A stretch of DNA of 64,000 nt from Kushneria konosiri (GCF_002155145.1 NZ_CP021323.1:2356001-2420000), one strand, 5' to 3'. Shown: positions 1 through 11,880, numbered from the stretch's first letter. Notes: generated by a model not told the origin, from the letters alone. Made by a program: numbers and translations.

Positions 1-1100
<1,100 letters not shown>

Positions 1101-1125
1101 TTCCTGACCCGAATCACTAAAATTA

Positions 1126-1156
1126 ATCCGGCTACCCATGGTAGTCGGATTTTTTA
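1126..1156 (+). terminator. Intrinsic terminator of eno
   Basis: An 11-bp stem (arms 1126-1136 and 1140-1150, one G-T wobble) with a CAT loop is followed by a T-run. It sits 25 bases after the eno stop codon. Confidence 0.9.
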
Positions 1157-1688
1157 TGCCCGCCCTATATATTTGACGAATCCTGGACGATTACCTTGAC
1201 CCGATGGGGGGGCAGAACCCACCATATGGATATTCGAAGCGGCCCGATAACGGGCCTGAAGTTACCTTCCCTCTTAAAATATTGATTCGCCTGGTTTTTT
1301 TGCCAAAAGAAAACAAGGCGGTCGCTACTTCTCTCGATTAGCGCTTTTTTCAAAATCTTTTAATCGATCAGATATTCTGATCGAGACTCAACTGACGGCG
1401 GCAAATGGATGGCCCCGCTCAGAACACCAACGACAAACTTGATTGATGGCGCGCTGGGTATCGGATGGATTCGATTTCTCCGCATGGATGCCGCCGATGG
1501 ATAGAGAGCCAACGAAATGGCTCAAGGACGCAGGATGCAAGGGCGGCCCCTATGGGCCGCCTTTTTTTATGCGTAAAAGACAGCAATGCTGGCGCCAGGA
1601 TGCCACAAAAGCACGTGCGGCAGCCGCAGCAGGTGACATGAAAATCAGAGGGGGGAGCGGTCGGGGCAGCTTGGCCCCGATCCGAATA
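1157..1688. other. Gene-free region with a palindrome and an orphan terminator
   Basis: About 530 bases with no convincing coding frame on either strand. Three structures are visible: a short hairpin-forming GGCCCG/CGGGCC pair near 1240-1256, a near-perfect 21-bp inverted repeat at 1364-1384 (9-base arms around TAT), and a strong plus-strand intrinsic terminator at 1542-1568. The terminator cannot serve eno, which has its own, nor fdxA, which runs the other way. A small plus-strand RNA gene could therefore lie between about 1160 and 1568, but I see no convincing promoter. Confidence 0.5.
1542..1568 (+). terminator. Orphan plus-strand intrinsic terminator
   Basis: A perfect 8-bp GC stem (GGCGGCCC at 1542-1549 with GGGCCGCC at 1554-1561), a CTAT loop and seven T residues. 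No plus-strand gene is evident upstream of it after the eno terminator, so it may end an unannotated small RNA. Confidence 0.75.
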
Positions 1689-2012
1689 TCAGCGCACCAG
1701 CTTGTCGATCTTGCCGGGAACACCGTTCCACTCGTCGGCATCGGCCGGCGGATCGCTGCGCTCGTTGATGTTGGGCCACTGCTCGGCGAGATCGGCGTTG
1801 ATCTCGATAAACTTTTCCTGCCCTTCGGGCAGTTCGTCTTCCGAAAAAATGGCCTCGGCCGGACATTCCGGTTCGCACAGGGCACAGTCAATGCATTCGT
1901 CTGGATGAATGACCAGAAAATTGGGACCTTCATAGAAGCAGTCAACCGGGCAGACTTCCACGCAGTCCGTGTATTTACATTGAATGCAGTTCTCGGTGAC
2001 GACAAAGGTCAT
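1689..2012 (-). CDS. fdxA: 7Fe ferredoxin FdxA
   Basis: Small electron carrier of the Azotobacter ferredoxin-I type, with one [3Fe-4S] and one [4Fe-4S] cluster. The 107-residue protein starts MTFVVTENC. It carries cysteines at 9, 12, 17, 21 and 25 and a second CxxCxxCxxxCP set at 40, 43, 46 and 50, as in this family, followed by the usual acidic C-terminal extension. The start at 2012 is chosen because GGAG lies about 9 bases upstream and the family begins there; a longer frame to 2093 would add 27 unconserved residues. It is transcribed in the same direction as, and downstream of, mutS. The same fdxA-mutS pairing is common in Pseudomonas relatives. A GC-rich hairpin near 1668-1685 could terminate it weakly. 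Confidence 0.95.
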   Translation of the reverse strand: MTFVVTENCIQCKYTDCVEVCPVDCFYEGPNFLVIHPDECIDCALCEPECPAEAIFSEDELPEGQEKFIEINADLAEQWPNINERSDPPADADEWNGVPGKIDKLVR

Positions 2013-2164
2013 GTCACGAACTCCAGGGTAGCAGGCGATCACTGCCCATGCAGGGACAGGCAGTGCTGAAAAGGGGTGTGGGGCGGCCCACAAAGGGGCC
2101 TTATTCTAGAAGGCCGGCCCGCCCGGCGACAAGCCGCTTCTGATGAAAGGACGGGCCGACCGAC

Positions 2165-4744
2165 TTACGAGTCCTGTTTTATCTTCTCGCGCCACTGATA
2201 GAGCCACTCCTGGGCCTGGCGCGGTGACAGGGCGTCCAGATCCAGCTGCGAGAGTGCCTCAACCACCGGGTGCGGCGTGCTGGCAAAAAGATCATTCTGC
2301 CTTGGTGCCGGCGCCTGATGCGGGGCGACCGGGTGCTCGCTGTCCTGAGCCTCCAGCATGAGAAGCTTTTCGCGGGCGCGGGCAATCACGGCGCGGGGCA
2401 CCCCTGCCAGTTGCGCCACCTGCAGGCCGTAGCTCTGACTGGCCGGGCCTGGCTCGACCCGATGCATGAAGACGATGCCGTCGTTATGCTCGGTGGCATT
2501 GAGATGCACATTGGCGACACCTTCTGCCTGCTCGGGTAGACCGGTCATCTCGAAGTAGTGCGTGGCAAACAGTGTGAAGGCGCGCGTACCGGTCAGATGC
2601 TCGGCGGCCGCCCAGGCCAGCGATAGCCCGTCAAAGGTGCTGGTGCCGCGGCCGATCTCGTCCATCAGCACCAGACTCTGGTCGGTAGCGTTATGCAGGA
2701 TGCTGGCCGTTTCGGTCATTTCGACCATGAAGGTCGAACGGCCGCCAGCCAGATCGTCCGAGGAGCCGATACGCGTAAAGATACGATCAATCGGGCCGAT
2801 TTCGGCATGGCTTGCCGGCACGAAACATCCGGTATGCGCCAGCAGGGCGATCAGCGCGTTCTGACGCATGAAGGTCGATTTACCGCCCATGTTGGGTCCG
2901 GTAATCACGAGCATGCGGGTAACATCGTCAAAATGCAGATCGTTGGGCACAAAGGGGTGGCTCGAGACATGCTCGACCACTGGATGCCGGCCGTCACGAA
3001 TGGTCATGCCGGGCGCCTCACGCAGCGTCGGGCAGACCAGCGACAGCGTCTGCGCGCGTTCGGCAAAAGCGTGTAGTACATCCAGCGTGGCCAGTGCCTG
3101 GGCAGTCCGGGTCAGCGCAGTCAGCTCGGCATTGAGGGCCTCGAGCAGGCCGTCGTACAGCAGCTTTTCGCGCGCCAGTGCTCGGGTGCGGGCCGAGAGC
3201 GCCTTGTCCTCAAAGGTCTTGAGTTCGGGAATGATGAAACGCTCGGCGTTTTTGAGTGTCTGGCGCCGGATGTAGTCTGCAGGGACTTCACGTGCCTGAG
3301 CGCGCGGAATCTCGATGTAGTAGCCGTGGACGCGGTTGTAGCCCACCTTGAGTCCTGAAAGGCCGGTGCGCTCACGTTCGCGTGTTTCCAGCTGGACCAG
3401 ATAGTCGCCGGCGTTCTCCTGCAGTGCCCTGAATTCGTCGAGTTCCTCATCAAAGCCTTCACGAATGACACCGCCGTCGCGAATCACGACCGGTGGGCTG
3501 TCGATCAATGCCCGGGTCAGCGTGTCGGCAAGCTCGGGATAGGGAACGATGTGGCGGGAAAGATCATCCAGCGCACTGCCCCGGGCAATGCCTTCCAGCC
3601 GCTCTGCCAGCGCCGGCAAGGCATTGAGGGCATCACGCAGTCGGGCAAGATCACGCGGGCGAGCGCTGAGCAGGGCCACGCGTGCCAGAATGCGTTCCAC
3701 GTCGCCGATACCGCGGAGGATAGCGTTGAAAGCTTCGACATGGTCCTCTTCGCCCAGAAGCCGCACACCCTGCTGTCGGGCGTTGATCTGATCCCGGTCG
3801 CGCAGGGGGCGGTTGAGCCACCGCCTTAAAAGGCGCGCGCCCATCGCCGTGGCTGTGGTATCCAGCACCGAGGCCAGAGTGTTGTCCTGACCGCCCGCCA
3901 TGTTCTGGTCAATTTCCAGATTGCGTCGGCTGGCGGCGTCGATCACCACCGATTCATCGCGGTTTTCAACGCCGATGGCGGTGATGTGGGGCAGGGCGGT
4001 GCGCTGAGTATCGCGTACATAATCGATCAGTACACCGCCGGCCGTCAGTGCCCGGGTCAGGTGGTCGCAGCCAAAGCCGGAAAGGTTTTGTACCTGCAGC
4101 TGATCGCACAGAAGACGCCGGGAGGTTTCCAGATCAAAGTGCCAGTCGCTCTGGCGCCGCAGACCGGGGCGTTCTTCCAGACGTGCGGGCAGGCGCAGGC
4201 TTTCCATGACCAGAAGCTCGGCAGGATCAAGCCGGTGCAGTTCGGCGAGCATGTCGCCTTCGCCTTCGACTTCCAACACACTGAAGCGCCCGCTGGAGAG
4301 CTCGAGCCAAGCCAGTCCCCAGTGGTCATTATCGCCATGAAGTGCTGCAACCAGGTTGTCACGGCGCTCGTCAAGCAGCGCTTCATCGTGCAGCGTGCCG
4401 GGGGTAACAATCCGTACGACCCGACGCTCGACCGGCCCCTTGGCGGTCGCCGGGTCGCCGATCTGCTCACAGATGGCGACAGATTCGCCCATGCGCACCA
4501 GCCGGGCCAGATAGCCTTCTGCGCTGTGATAGGGCACGCCCGCCATGGGAATGGGCGCGCCGTTGGAGGTGCCGCGTGCGGTCAGTGTAATGTCGAGCAG
4601 TGAGGCCGCGCGTCTGGCATCGTCATGAAAGAGTTCGTAGAAGTCTCCCATGCGGTAGAACAGCAATACATCGGGATGCTCGCGCTTGATACGAAAATAC
4701 TGCGCCATCATCGGCGTCGGTTGGGACTCGGTCTTGCCTGCCAC
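2165..4744 (-). CDS. mutS: DNA mismatch repair protein MutS
   Basis: ATPase that recognises mismatches and small loops and starts methyl-directed mismatch repair with MutL. The 859-residue length is typical. The mismatch-binding N-terminal domain contains MAQYFRIK and [10 protein letters not shown] with the intercalating Phe and Glu. The connector, lever and clamp domains follow, and the C-terminal ATPase has Walker [10 protein letters not shown] near residue 616 and Walker [13 protein letters not shown]. The start used is GTG (MAGKTES), with an AGGG about a dozen bases upstream; the next methionine lies inside conserved sequence. It is divergent from pncC across a 200-bp spacer and is followed by fdxA. 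Confidence 0.98.
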   Translation of the reverse strand: MAGKTESQPTPMMAQYFRIKREHPDVLLFYRMGDFYELFHDDARRAASLLDITLTARGTSNGAPIPMAGVPYHSAEGYLARLVRMGESVAICEQIGDPATAKGPVERRVVRIVTPGTLHDEALLDERRDNLVAALHGDNDHWGLAWLELSSGRFSVLEVEGEGDMLAELHRLDPAELLVMESLRLPARLEERPGLRRQSDWHFDLETSRRLLCDQLQVQNLSGFGCDHLTRALTAGGVLIDYVRDTQRTALPHITAIGVENRDESVVIDAASRRNLEIDQNMAGGQDNTLASVLDTTATAMGARLLRRWLNRPLRDRDQINARQQGVRLLGEEDHVEAFNAILRGIGDVERILARVALLSARPRDLARLRDALNALPALAERLEGIARGSALDDLSRHIVPYPELADTLTRALIDSPPVVIRDGGVIREGFDEELDEFRALQENAGDYLVQLETRERERTGLSGLKVGYNRVHGYYIEIPRAQAREVPADYIRRQTLKNAERFIIPELKTFEDKALSARTRALAREKLLYDGLLEALNAELTALTRTAQALATLDVLHAFAERAQTLSLVCPTLREAPGMTIRDGRHPVVEHVSSHPFVPNDLHFDDVTRMLVITGPNMGGKSTFMRQNALIALLAHTGCFVPASHAEIGPIDRIFTRIGSSDDLAGGRSTFMVEMTETASILHNATDQSLVLMDEIGRGTSTFDGLSLAWAAAEHLTGTRAFTLFATHYFEMTGLPEQAEGVANVHLNATEHNDGIVFMHRVEPGPASQSYGLQVAQLAGVPRAVIARAREKLLMLEAQDSEHPVAPHQAPAPRQNDLFASTPHPVVEALSQLDLDALSPRQAQEWLYQWREKIKQDS

Positions 4745-4945
4745 GTGAAATTGACCCTGTCCAAGGACATGTGAGGTGAAAGGGCATCAGATTATCATGA
4801 TCCGCTGCCTCCCCTGTATTGCTATAGTGCAGACAGCAAGCGTTCAACGCGTGTACAGCATGCGATGGTGAGGGCGTACCCATTGTCTGTGGTGATCAAG
4901 TACCATGGATGGCCTTGAATTCGATGTGATCGGCGGGGAGTTATC

Positions 4946-5449
4946 ATGGCAACAGCATCAGGCATACAGGAGCTGGCCAGCCGGCTGTGTCTGCTCTGTC
5001 AGCAGCAGCGTGTGGTGCTGACTACCGCCGAATCCTGTACCGGTGGCGGGGTGGCGCGCGCCATTACCGACATTGCTGGCAGCTCGTCATGTTTCGAAAC
5101 CGGCTACGTGACCTATTCCAACGCCGCCAAGCAGCGCCTGCTGGGTGTGTCGTCGGTGTCTCTTGAGCTTTTCGGTGCGGTCAGTGAAACCGTGGTCCAT
5201 GAGATGGTGCGCGGTGCCTGTCGCGACAGCGGCGCAGATCTTGGCGTGGCCATCAGTGGCGTGGCAGGACCTGGCGGCGGATCACCCGAAAAGCCGGTAG
5301 GCACCGTCTGGCTGGCGTGGGGCAACGCCACCCAGAGTCAGGCTCAGTGCTATCGCCTTGACGGAGAGCGCCTCGAGGTGCGTCGTGATGCCGTAGCACT
5401 GGCACTCAGGGGACTGATCGAACGTCTGCAGGAAAACCCCTTTGACTAA
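4946..5449 (+). CDS. pncC: Nicotinamide-nucleotide amidohydrolase PncC (CinA C-terminal family)
   Basis: Stand-alone CinA C-terminal-domain protein of 167 residues. It deamidates nicotinamide mononucleotide to nicotinate mononucleotide in NAD recycling, where NMN arises from the NAD-dependent DNA ligase reaction (ligA lies in this window). The catalytic serine motif TTAESCTGGG is near residues 28-37, and the conserved YSNAAKQRLLGV and ISGVAGPGGG(S) motifs are present. The start ATG at 4946 is preceded by GGGGAG. The order mutS-pncC-recA is conserved across gammaproteobacteria. It is not the long CinA form, because the N-terminal molybdopterin-binding-like domain is absent. Confidence 0.95.
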   Translation: MATASGIQELASRLCLLCQQQRVVLTTAESCTGGGVARAITDIAGSSSCFETGYVTYSNAAKQRLLGVSSVSLELFGAVSETVVHEMVRGACRDSGADLGVAISGVAGPGGGSPEKPVGTVWLAWGNATQSQAQCYRLDGERLEVRRDAVALALRGLIERLQENPFD

Positions 5450-5473
5450 CGTGCGTCTGCACCGCCTTTTTAG

Positions 5474-5501
5474 CCTTTTGATGAAATAAGTCATCAAAAG
5501 G
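5474..5501. repeat. Perfect 11-bp inverted repeat upstream of recA
   Basis: Arms CCTTTTGATGA (5474-5484) and TCATCAAAAGG (5491-5501) flank a 6-base AATAAG spacer. There is no T-tract after it, so it is a poor terminator for pncC. It sits directly upstream of the recA -35 element and could be a protein-binding site or an mRNA 3' hairpin. Confidence 0.6.
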
Positions 5502-5503
5502 AT

Positions 5504-5548
5504 GTGACAGACCGTATTTTTGGTTTAAAATACTGGATAAGCATACAG
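5504..5548 (+). promoter_or_regulatory. recA promoter with SOS (LexA) box
   Basis: A -35-like GTGACA (5504-5509), a 16-base spacer and a -10-like TAAAAT (5526-5531) are followed at once by CTGGATAAGCATACAG (5533-5548). That fits the gammaproteobacterial LexA operator CTGN10CAG, with CTGG in place of CTGT. LexA binding here would block the transcription start. Confidence 0.85.
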
Positions 5549-5593
5549 CTTAATGGCGTATCAGCGTCAGGCTGACCCGACAGGAGGGCCAAC

Positions 5594-6664
5594 ATGGCAC
5601 AGGATGACAACCGCTCCAAGGCACTTAATGCAGCGCTATCCCAGATCGAGCGACAGTTCGGCAAGGGTGCCGTCATGCGCATGGGCGATACGCCCCGCGT
5701 GGCAATTCCCGCCGTGTCTACCGGCTCGCTGGGACTCGATATCGCGCTTGGCGTAGGCGGTCTGCCCTATGGGCGTATTGTTGAGATTTTCGGTCCCGAG
5801 GCTTCGGGTAAAACCACCATTACCCTGTCCGTCATTGCTCAGGCGCAAAAGCAGGGCAAGACCTGCGCCTTTATCGATGCCGAACACGCACTCGATCCCA
5901 GCTACGCCGAAAAACTGGGCGTCAATCTTGATGACATGCTGGTCTCCCAGCCCGATACCGGTGAGCAGGCCCTCGAGATCTGCGACATGCTGGTGCGCTC
6001 CGGCGGCGTAGACGTCATCGTGGTCGACTCTGTTGCCGCTTTGACACCGCGTGCCGAGATTGAAGGCGAGATGGGCGATTCCCACGTTGGCCTTCAGGCG
6101 CGTCTGATGTCACAGGCGCTGCGCAAGGTGACCGGACACATCAAGAATGCCAATTGCATGGTGATGTTCGTCAACCAGATCCGCATGAAAATCGGTGTCA
6201 TGTTTGGTAATCCCGAAACGACTACCGGTGGTAACGCACTCAAGTTCTACTCGAGCGTGCGTCTGGACATTCGCCGGACCGGCTCGGTCAAGCAGGGCGA
6301 TGAGGCCGTGGGCAATGAAACCCGCGTCAAGGTCGTCAAGAACAAGGTGGCACCGCCGTTTCGTCAGGCCGAGTTCCAGATCCTCTATGGCAAGGGAATC
6401 TACCATGCTGGCGAAGTGGTTGATCTCGGTGTCCAGTGCAACCTGGTCAACAAGGCCGGTGCCTGGTACAGCTACAAGGGCAACAAGATCGGGCAGGGCA
6501 AGGCCAACGCCGCCCAGTATCTTGAAGATAACCCCGAAGTCATGCAGGAGATCGAAGACGCCATCCGCGGCCAGCTTCTGACGACTCCGAAAACGAAGGA
6601 AGAAGAGAAGGCGGCAGAAGAAGCCGAAGCACCGGCTGATGCCGGTGGTGACGAACTTCTGTAA
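5594..6664 (+). CDS. recA: Recombinase RecA
   Basis: DNA-dependent ATPase that forms filaments on single-stranded DNA, drives strand exchange, and activates self-cleavage of LexA-type proteins. At 356 residues it is of normal length. Walker [10 protein letters not shown] is near residues 66-74, Walker [11 protein letters not shown] follows, then loop L2 with [11 protein letters not shown], and finally the acidic C-terminal tail. AGGAGG lies 7 bases before ATG. An SOS box lies 46 bases upstream of the start. The gene is separated from recX by a perfect hairpin terminator, an arrangement known in Escherichia coli to give low read-through into recX. Confidence 0.99.
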   Translation: MAQDDNRSKALNAALSQIERQFGKGAVMRMGDTPRVAIPAVSTGSLGLDIALGVGGLPYGRIVEIFGPEASGKTTITLSVIAQAQKQGKTCAFIDAEHALDPSYAEKLGVNLDDMLVSQPDTGEQALEICDMLVRSGGVDVIVVDSVAALTPRAEIEGEMGDSHVGLQARLMSQALRKVTGHIKNANCMVMFVNQIRMKIGVMFGNPETTTGGNALKFYSSVRLDIRRTGSVKQGDEAVGNETRVKVVKNKVAPPFRQAEFQILYGKGIYHAGEVVDLGVQCNLVNKAGAWYSYKGNKIGQGKANAAQYLEDNPEVMQEIEDAIRGQLLTTPKTKEEEKAAEEAEAPADAGGDELL

Positions 6665-6690
6665 TCGTTATCTCGCCATGGTGGTATTGA

Positions 6691-6724
6691 AAGGGGCACG
6701 CTCAATGGAGCGTGCCCCTTTTGC
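6691..6724 (+). terminator. recA terminator, leaky into recX
   Basis: A perfect 13-bp stem (AAGGGGCACGCTC at 6691-6703 with its complement at 6708-6720), an AATG loop and a short T-run. Confidence 0.9.
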
Positions 6725-6753
6725 GTTGACGTATAAAAATGGAGAGAACGTTG

Positions 6754-7200
6754 ATGTCACAGAGAACGCCTTATGAAGAGGCCATCACACTGCTGGCCCG
6801 GCGTGAATATACTCGTAGCGAACTCGAGGAGCGGTTATTGCGTCACGAGCATGCGCCCGAGGAGGTCAATGCGCTGCTGGATCGTCTTGCCGAGGAAAAT
6901 CTGCAGTCCGATGCTCGGTTTGTGGAACATTTCGTCCGCTCGCGCATCGCGCGTTTGCAGGGGCCGCGCAAGATCAGCGCAGAACTGTCCGGACGGGGGA
7001 TCGAACGCGACATGATTGCTCAGGCGCTGGAAGAGAGCAGCGCAGACTGGACATCGCTTGCCGCCGAGGCGCTTCAGCGCCGTTTTGACGGGCCCGGCGA
7101 CGACATGAAAGCCCGTGCCAAGCGCCAGCGCTTTCTGGCATCACGTGGGTTTGACGGCCAGCAGTGCAGCAGTGCCCTGCGGCTTGCCTGGCCGTCGTGA
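6754..7200 (+). CDS. recX: Regulatory protein RecX
   Basis: Modulator of RecA that binds within the filament groove and limits filament growth. The 148-residue product has the RecX layout of three-helix repeats, with conserved ALxLLxRREYTRSELEERL at the N-terminus and the LAEENLQSDARFVEHFVRSRI block. The start at 6754 is preferred over the in-frame ATG at 6739 because GGAGAG lies 7 bases before it. It follows recA behind an intrinsic terminator, so it is probably expressed by read-through during SOS induction. Confidence 0.93.
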   Translation: MSQRTPYEEAITLLARREYTRSELEERLLRHEHAPEEVNALLDRLAEENLQSDARFVEHFVRSRIARLQGPRKISAELSGRGIERDMIAQALEESSADWTSLAAEALQRRFDGPGDDMKARAKRQRFLASRGFDGQQCSSALRLAWPS

Positions 7201-7476
7201 CATCCTGGCTTGGCATGTCACGTCCGGCATGAGGCAAAATGGAGCGCATGCGGACTGTCGCACCCGGATGCGACATACTGATACATTAAGCCGCCAAAAT
7301 TCGTCTCGTCGTGATCCTGTATTTCATGATGTGCTCACGGGCGAGACATGGAAGACCATGAGGGTCACTCCTCGAGGCGCATGTTGACGACAGGCGACGG
7401 TTGCCATGCACCCATCGTTTGATGCATCGCTCGTTGCCTCATTCAAATGACCTGACCCATTGTTTACGGGAAGCCC

Positions 7477-10083
7477 ATGAAAAGCGCCGACATACGACAA
7501 GCATTTCTGAATTTTTTTGAACAGCATGGCCATACCCAGGTGCCTTCCAGTTCACTGGTACCTGATAACGACCCCACGCTGCTTTTCACCAATGCCGGTA
7601 TGGTGCCTTTCAAGGATGTCTTTTTGGGGCGCGATCCCAGGCCCTATGTTCGGGCAACTTCGGCGCAGCGCTGTGTCAGGGCCGGCGGCAAGCACAATGA
7701 CCTGGACAACGTCGGCTATACCGCGCGCCACCACACCCTGTTTGAAATGCTGGGCAACTTCAGCTTCGGCGACTATTTCAAGCGTGAGGCCATTCAATAC
7801 GCCTGGCAGTTTCTGACGGTCAACCTGGGGCTGCCTGCCGATAAGCTCTGGGTCACGGTGCATGTCAGCGATGACGAAGCGGCCGATATCTGGTTAAACG
7901 AAATCGGGGTCAGCGCCGAGCGCTTCTCGCGTCTGGAAGAAGACAACTTCTGGCAGATGGGCGAAACCGGACCGTGCGGCCCTTCTTCGGAAATCTTTTT
8001 CGATCATGGCCCGGACGTGTTTGGTGGTCCTCCGGGAAGCCCGGATGAAGACGGCGATCGCTACATCGAGGTCTGGAATCTGGTTTTCATGCAGTATGAC
8101 CGCGACGCTCAGGGCAACATGACGCCGCTGCCCAGTCCTTCCATCGATACCGGCATGGGCCTTGAGCGGATTGCCGCCGTCATGCAGGGCGTGCACTCCA
8201 ACTATGAGATTGATCTTTTCAAGCGTCTGCTGGCTTCTGCTGCCGAGATTACCGGCCAGGACGACATCCATCAGCCCTCATTGCGCGTGATTGCCGATCA
8301 CATTCGTTCATGCGCCTTTTTGATTGTTGATGGCGTGATGCCCTCCAACGAAGGGCGCGGCTATGTGCTGCGTCGTATCATTCGTCGCGCAGTCCGCCAC
8401 GGTCACAAGCTGGGCGCGCGTCAGCCTTTCTTCCATCGTCTGGTCGCAGCACTGGATGAGGAAATGGGGGAGGCCTATCCCGAGTTGCGCGCGCGTCGCG
8501 AGCAGATCGAAAGAGTGCTGTTGCGTGAAGAGGAGCAGTTCGCCCGCACGCTGGACCACGGCATGCGCCTGCTCGATGAAGCACTGGCCGGGCTCGAGTC
8601 CAGTGAGCTGAATGGCGAGACCATCTTCAAGCTGTACGACACCTACGGTTTTCCCTATGACCTGACCGCCGACATTGCCCGCGAACGCAATATCACCCTC
8701 GATGAAGCCGGCTTCCTGCGCGAGCTCGAGGCACAGCGCGAGCGCGCTCGTGCAGCCAGTCAGTTCGGGGCTCGTCTGGAGACGAACATCGACCTTGACG
8801 GGGCCACCGAGTTTGTCGGGCGTGATCGTCTGGTCGCACAGGCGCAGGTGCTGACGCTGCTCAATGACGACGGGCAGCAGGTCGATCAGCTCGAAGCCGG
8901 CCAGAGCGGCGCCGTGGTGCTGGACGAAACGCCGTTTTACGCCGAGTCCGGCGGTCAGATTGGCGATCGCGGTACCCTGACGCTGCCGGGCGTCGTATTC
9001 AACGTCCGCGATACCCAGAAACGCGGGCAGCACTTCGTACATCTGGGCGAGGTCAGCGAAGGCGTCCTGAGCGCGCAGGCAAAAGTGGAGGCCAGCGTCG
9101 AGGTGCCGGCTCGTCACGCCATCATGCGTAACCATTCGGCTACCCACCTGCTGCATGAATCGCTGCGTCGCGTGCTCGGCACGCACGTACAGCAAAAGGG
9201 CTCACAGGTGGGTGATGAACGGCTACGCTTTGACTTCAGCCACAACGAAGCCATGACATCCGAAGAGCTCGAGCGCGTTGAAGCCATGATCAATGAGCAG
9301 GTCATGGCGAACACGCCCGTGACCACGCAGCTGATGACCCTGGATGAGGCGCGCAGGCTGGGGGCTCAGGCGCTGTTTGAAGCCAAATATGGCGAAAGCG
9401 TGCGCGTATTGACCATGGGCAGCGATGACTTCTCCATCGAGCTGTGTGGCGGCACTCATGTCCTGCGCACCGGTGACATCGGTCCGGTAAGATTGCTTGC
9501 CGAGACGGGTGTGGCGGCCGGCGTGCGTCGTATCGAGGCCATCTCCGGTCATGCGACCCTGCGCTGGTTCCGCGATCAGCAGTCGCTGGTGACGCGTCTG
9601 GCCGATCAGGTGCGCGCACGCCCCGATCAGCTCGAAACACGGGTAGGCAGTCTTCTGGAGCGTAATCGTGAACTCGAGCGCGAGCTTGAGCGCAATCGCG
9701 CCAGGCTGGCCAGTCAGGCCGGCAGTGACCTGCTGGACGCGGCTGAAGAGATTGGCGGTGTCCGTGTCCTTGCCCGTCAGCTGGAGGGTGTGGGCGCGAA
9801 GGAACTTCGCGGTGTCATGGATCAGATGAAAAACAAACTGGGTTCCGGGGTAATTGTTCTGGCCGTGGCAGGGGATGACAAGGTCAATCTGATTGCCGGT
9901 GTCACGCAGGATCTGGTGGATCGGCTCAGTGCCGGCAGTCTCGTCAGTGCCATTGCCCCCATGGTGGGTGGACGTGGCGGCGGTCGTGCCGACATGGCTC
10001 AGGCCGGTGGCAGCGACGTCAGTGGCGTGGACAACGCCCTGCAGGCCGCACGCCGGTGGGTTGCCGAAACACTCGAGGGATGA
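7477..10083 (+). CDS. alaS: Alanyl-tRNA synthetase
   Basis: Class II synthetase that charges tRNA-Ala and edits mischarged Ser/Gly-tRNA. The protein has 868 residues, the usual length. The catalytic core carries [18 protein letters not shown] and the class II motif region [17 protein letters not shown]. The editing domain has the zinc motif [12 protein letters not shown] together with CGGTHV. The C-terminal oligomerisation (C-Ala) domain ends with a glycine-rich [21 protein letters not shown] precedes ATG. The 276-bp gap to recX shows no gene. lysC follows 31 bases downstream, so the two are probably co-transcribed. Confidence 0.99.
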   Translation: MKSADIRQAFLNFFEQHGHTQVPSSSLVPDNDPTLLFTNAGMVPFKDVFLGRDPRPYVRATSAQRCVRAGGKHNDLDNVGYTARHHTLFEMLGNFSFGDYFKREAIQYAWQFLTVNLGLPADKLWVTVHVSDDEAADIWLNEIGVSAERFSRLEEDNFWQMGETGPCGPSSEIFFDHGPDVFGGPPGSPDEDGDRYIEVWNLVFMQYDRDAQGNMTPLPSPSIDTGMGLERIAAVMQGVHSNYEIDLFKRLLASAAEITGQDDIHQPSLRVIADHIRSCAFLIVDGVMPSNEGRGYVLRRIIRRAVRHGHKLGARQPFFHRLVAALDEEMGEAYPELRARREQIERVLLREEEQFARTLDHGMRLLDEALAGLESSELNGETIFKLYDTYGFPYDLTADIARERNITLDEAGFLRELEAQRERARAASQFGARLETNIDLDGATEFVGRDRLVAQAQVLTLLNDDGQQVDQLEAGQSGAVVLDETPFYAESGGQIGDRGTLTLPGVVFNVRDTQKRGQHFVHLGEVSEGVLSAQAKVEASVEVPARHAIMRNHSATHLLHESLRRVLGTHVQQKGSQVGDERLRFDFSHNEAMTSEELERVEAMINEQVMANTPVTTQLMTLDEARRLGAQALFEAKYGESVRVLTMGSDDFSIELCGGTHVLRTGDIGPVRLLAETGVAAGVRRIEAISGHATLRWFRDQQSLVTRLADQVRARPDQLETRVGSLLERNRELERELERNRARLASQAGSDLLDAAEEIGGVRVLARQLEGVGAKELRGVMDQMKNKLGSGVIVLAVAGDDKVNLIAGVTQDLVDRLSAGSLVSAIAPMVGGRGGGRADMAQAGGSDVSGVDNALQAARRWVAETLEG

Positions 10084-10114
10084 TGGTCCAATACATCAAC
10101 GAAAGGGAGCATCC

Positions 10115-11374
10115 ATGGCGCTTTACGTACAAAAATTCGGTGGTACTTCGGTAGGCAGCGTTGAGCGAATCAAGGCGGTAGCCGAGAAGGTCAAGGGGTT
10201 TCGGGATCAGGGGCATCAGATCGTGGTGGTGGTATCGGCCATGAGTGGTGAAACCAATCGTCTGATTGAAATGGCCTCACAGATCAACGAAGAGCCCACG
10301 CCGCGTGAAATGGACATGCTGGTGTCGACCGGCGAACAGGTCACGATTTCACTGCTGGCCATGGCCCTGCATCAGCTGGGCGTCAAGGCGACCTCCTATA
10401 CCGGTGCCCAGATTGGTATTCGCACCGACAGCGCCCACACCCGTGCCCGCATTCAGCGCATCGAAACCGATGAGCTGCGCGACGACCTTGAAGAAGGGCA
10501 GGTTGTGGTTGTGGCCGGTTTTCAGGGCGTCGACAGCGAAGGCAATATCACAACGCTGGGTCGCGGCGGCTCCGATACCACCGGCGTGGCGCTGGCGGCT
10601 GCTCTCAAGGCCGACGAGTGCCAGATTTACACCGATGTCGATGGCGTCTATACCACCGACCCGCGTGTCTGCGCCAAGGCGCGTCGTCTGGAAAGCATCA
10701 CGGTCGAGGAAATGCTGGAGATGGCCAGCCTCGGCTCCAAGGTACTTCAGATTCGTGCCGTTGAATTTGCCGGCAAATACAACGTCCCGCTGCGTGTACT
10801 GTCCTCCTTTGAGGATGGCCCGGGAACCCTGATTACTGCTGATGAAGAGATTTCGAATATGGAAGAGCCGCTGATTTCGGGTATCGCCTTCAATAACAAC
10901 GAAGCCAAGCTGACCGTTTTGAATACGCCCGATGTACCGGGGGTCGCCTCGCGCATTCTGGGGCCGATTTCGGATGCCAATATTGAAGTCGACATGATCG
11001 TTCAGAATGTGGCCCCTTCTGGCGGTTATACCGACTTTACCTTCACGGTCGCCAAAAACGACTTTCGCCAGACCCAGCGCATTCTGCAGGAACAGGTCAT
11101 TCCGTCGCTGGGCGGTGGTGAAGTGCGCGGTGACGACAAGATCGCCAAGGTTTCGCTGGTGGGCGTGGGTATGCGCTCGCACGCAGGCGTTGCCAGCCGG
11201 ATGTTCCGGGTGCTGGCCGATGAGGGCATCAATATTCGTATGGTCTCGACTTCAGAGATCAAGATTTCCGTCGTTATTGACGAAAAGTTCCTTGAACTTG
11301 CCGTACGATCGCTGCATACCGCATTTGGTCTTGATAAGGCCGATGTGAGCGAAGAAGACGAAAAAACACGGTAA
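10115..11374 (+). CDS. lysC: Aspartate kinase
   Basis: Phosphorylates aspartate in the first step of the Lys/Thr/Met pathway; in halophiles of this group it also feeds aspartate semialdehyde into ectoine synthesis (family knowledge, not shown here). The 419-residue protein has the kinase motif KFGGTSVGS at residues 6-14, VVVSAMSG, and GRGGSDTTGVALAAAL. Two C-terminal ACT domains are probable allosteric sites (AKLTVLNTPDVPG and AKVSLVGVGMRSHAGV). The start at 10115 follows AAGGGAG; the frame is open further upstream into alaS, but that part is not conserved. The order alaS-lysC-csrA is typical of Pseudomonas and Halomonas. Confidence 0.97.
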   Translation: MALYVQKFGGTSVGSVERIKAVAEKVKGFRDQGHQIVVVVSAMSGETNRLIEMASQINEEPTPREMDMLVSTGEQVTISLLAMALHQLGVKATSYTGAQIGIRTDSAHTRARIQRIETDELRDDLEEGQVVVVAGFQGVDSEGNITTLGRGGSDTTGVALAAALKADECQIYTDVDGVYTTDPRVCAKARRLESITVEEMLEMASLGSKVLQIRAVEFAGKYNVPLRVLSSFEDGPGTLITADEEISNMEEPLISGIAFNNNEAKLTVLNTPDVPGVASRILGPISDANIEVDMIVQNVAPSGGYTDFTFTVAKNDFRQTQRILQEQVIPSLGGGEVRGDDKIAKVSLVGVGMRSHAGVASRMFRVLADEGINIRMVSTSEIKISVVIDEKFLELAVRSLHTAFGLDKADVSEEDEKTR

Positions 11375-11570
11375 TACCGGGTAACGGACTGGTGCTTGTG
11401 GGGCTTTCTGCCACACTGAATCAGTTCTCGTGCACCGGAAAGAGACGCTGGCAGAATAACACAGGTTGGATCATGGTTCGGCTTGCCGCATAATGCCCCG
11501 CTTTATTCCGTCCGGTGCACGATCTATATGACTATATGTATAGGGAAGCAGCAATGAAAAGGAGGTCGCA

Positions 11571-11768
11571 ATGCTCATCCTGACTCGCCGCGTGGGTGAG
11601 ACACTCATGGTTGGCGATGAAATTACCGTGACCGTGCTCGGCGTCAAGGGCAATCAGGTCCGTCTGGGTGTTAATGCACCCAAAAATGTTTCCGTGCATC
11701 GTGAAGAGATTTATCAGCGCATCCAGCAGGAAAAGGATGGCAGTGACAGCGAGAACGATCCCATCTGA
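11571..11768 (+). CDS. csrA: Carbon storage regulator CsrA
   Basis: Homodimeric RNA-binding translational regulator that blocks ribosome binding at GGA-containing leaders and is titrated by CsrB/RsmZ-type RNAs. The 65-residue sequence begins [12 protein letters not shown] and retains the RNA-contacting residues of the family (Arg6/7 near the start and [10 protein letters not shown] near residue 44). AAGGAGGT sits 5 bases before ATG. It lies between lysC and a tRNA cluster, exactly as in Escherichia coli (alaS-csrA-serV-argV). Confidence 0.98.
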   Translation: MLILTRRVGETLMVGDEITVTVLGVKGNQVRLGVNAPKNVSVHREEIYQRIQQEKDGSDSENDPI

Positions 11769-11833
11769 AGGTTACCCGTCAGCGCAGACGTCCAGCCAAA
11801 TATATTGAATCATAAGATTTTTTGACTTTGGGC

Positions 11834-11862
11834 TGGACAGGGAATGGTAAACCAGGTAATAT
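11834..11862 (+). promoter_or_regulatory. Promoter of the tRNA-Ser/tRNA-Arg cluster
   Basis: TGGACA (11834-11839), a 17-base spacer and TAATAT (11857-11862) are followed by a GC-rich discriminator (GCGCGCC), typical of stringently controlled stable-RNA promoters. The predicted start is about 12 bases before the mature tRNA-Ser. Confidence 0.75.
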
Positions 11863-11880
11863 GCGCGCCGTACCGATCGA

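Noticed and set aside
1443..2069. 208-codon plus-strand frame opposite fdxA
   Set aside because: It crosses a strong terminator and lies antisense to a clear 7Fe ferredoxin gene; no domain is recognisable.
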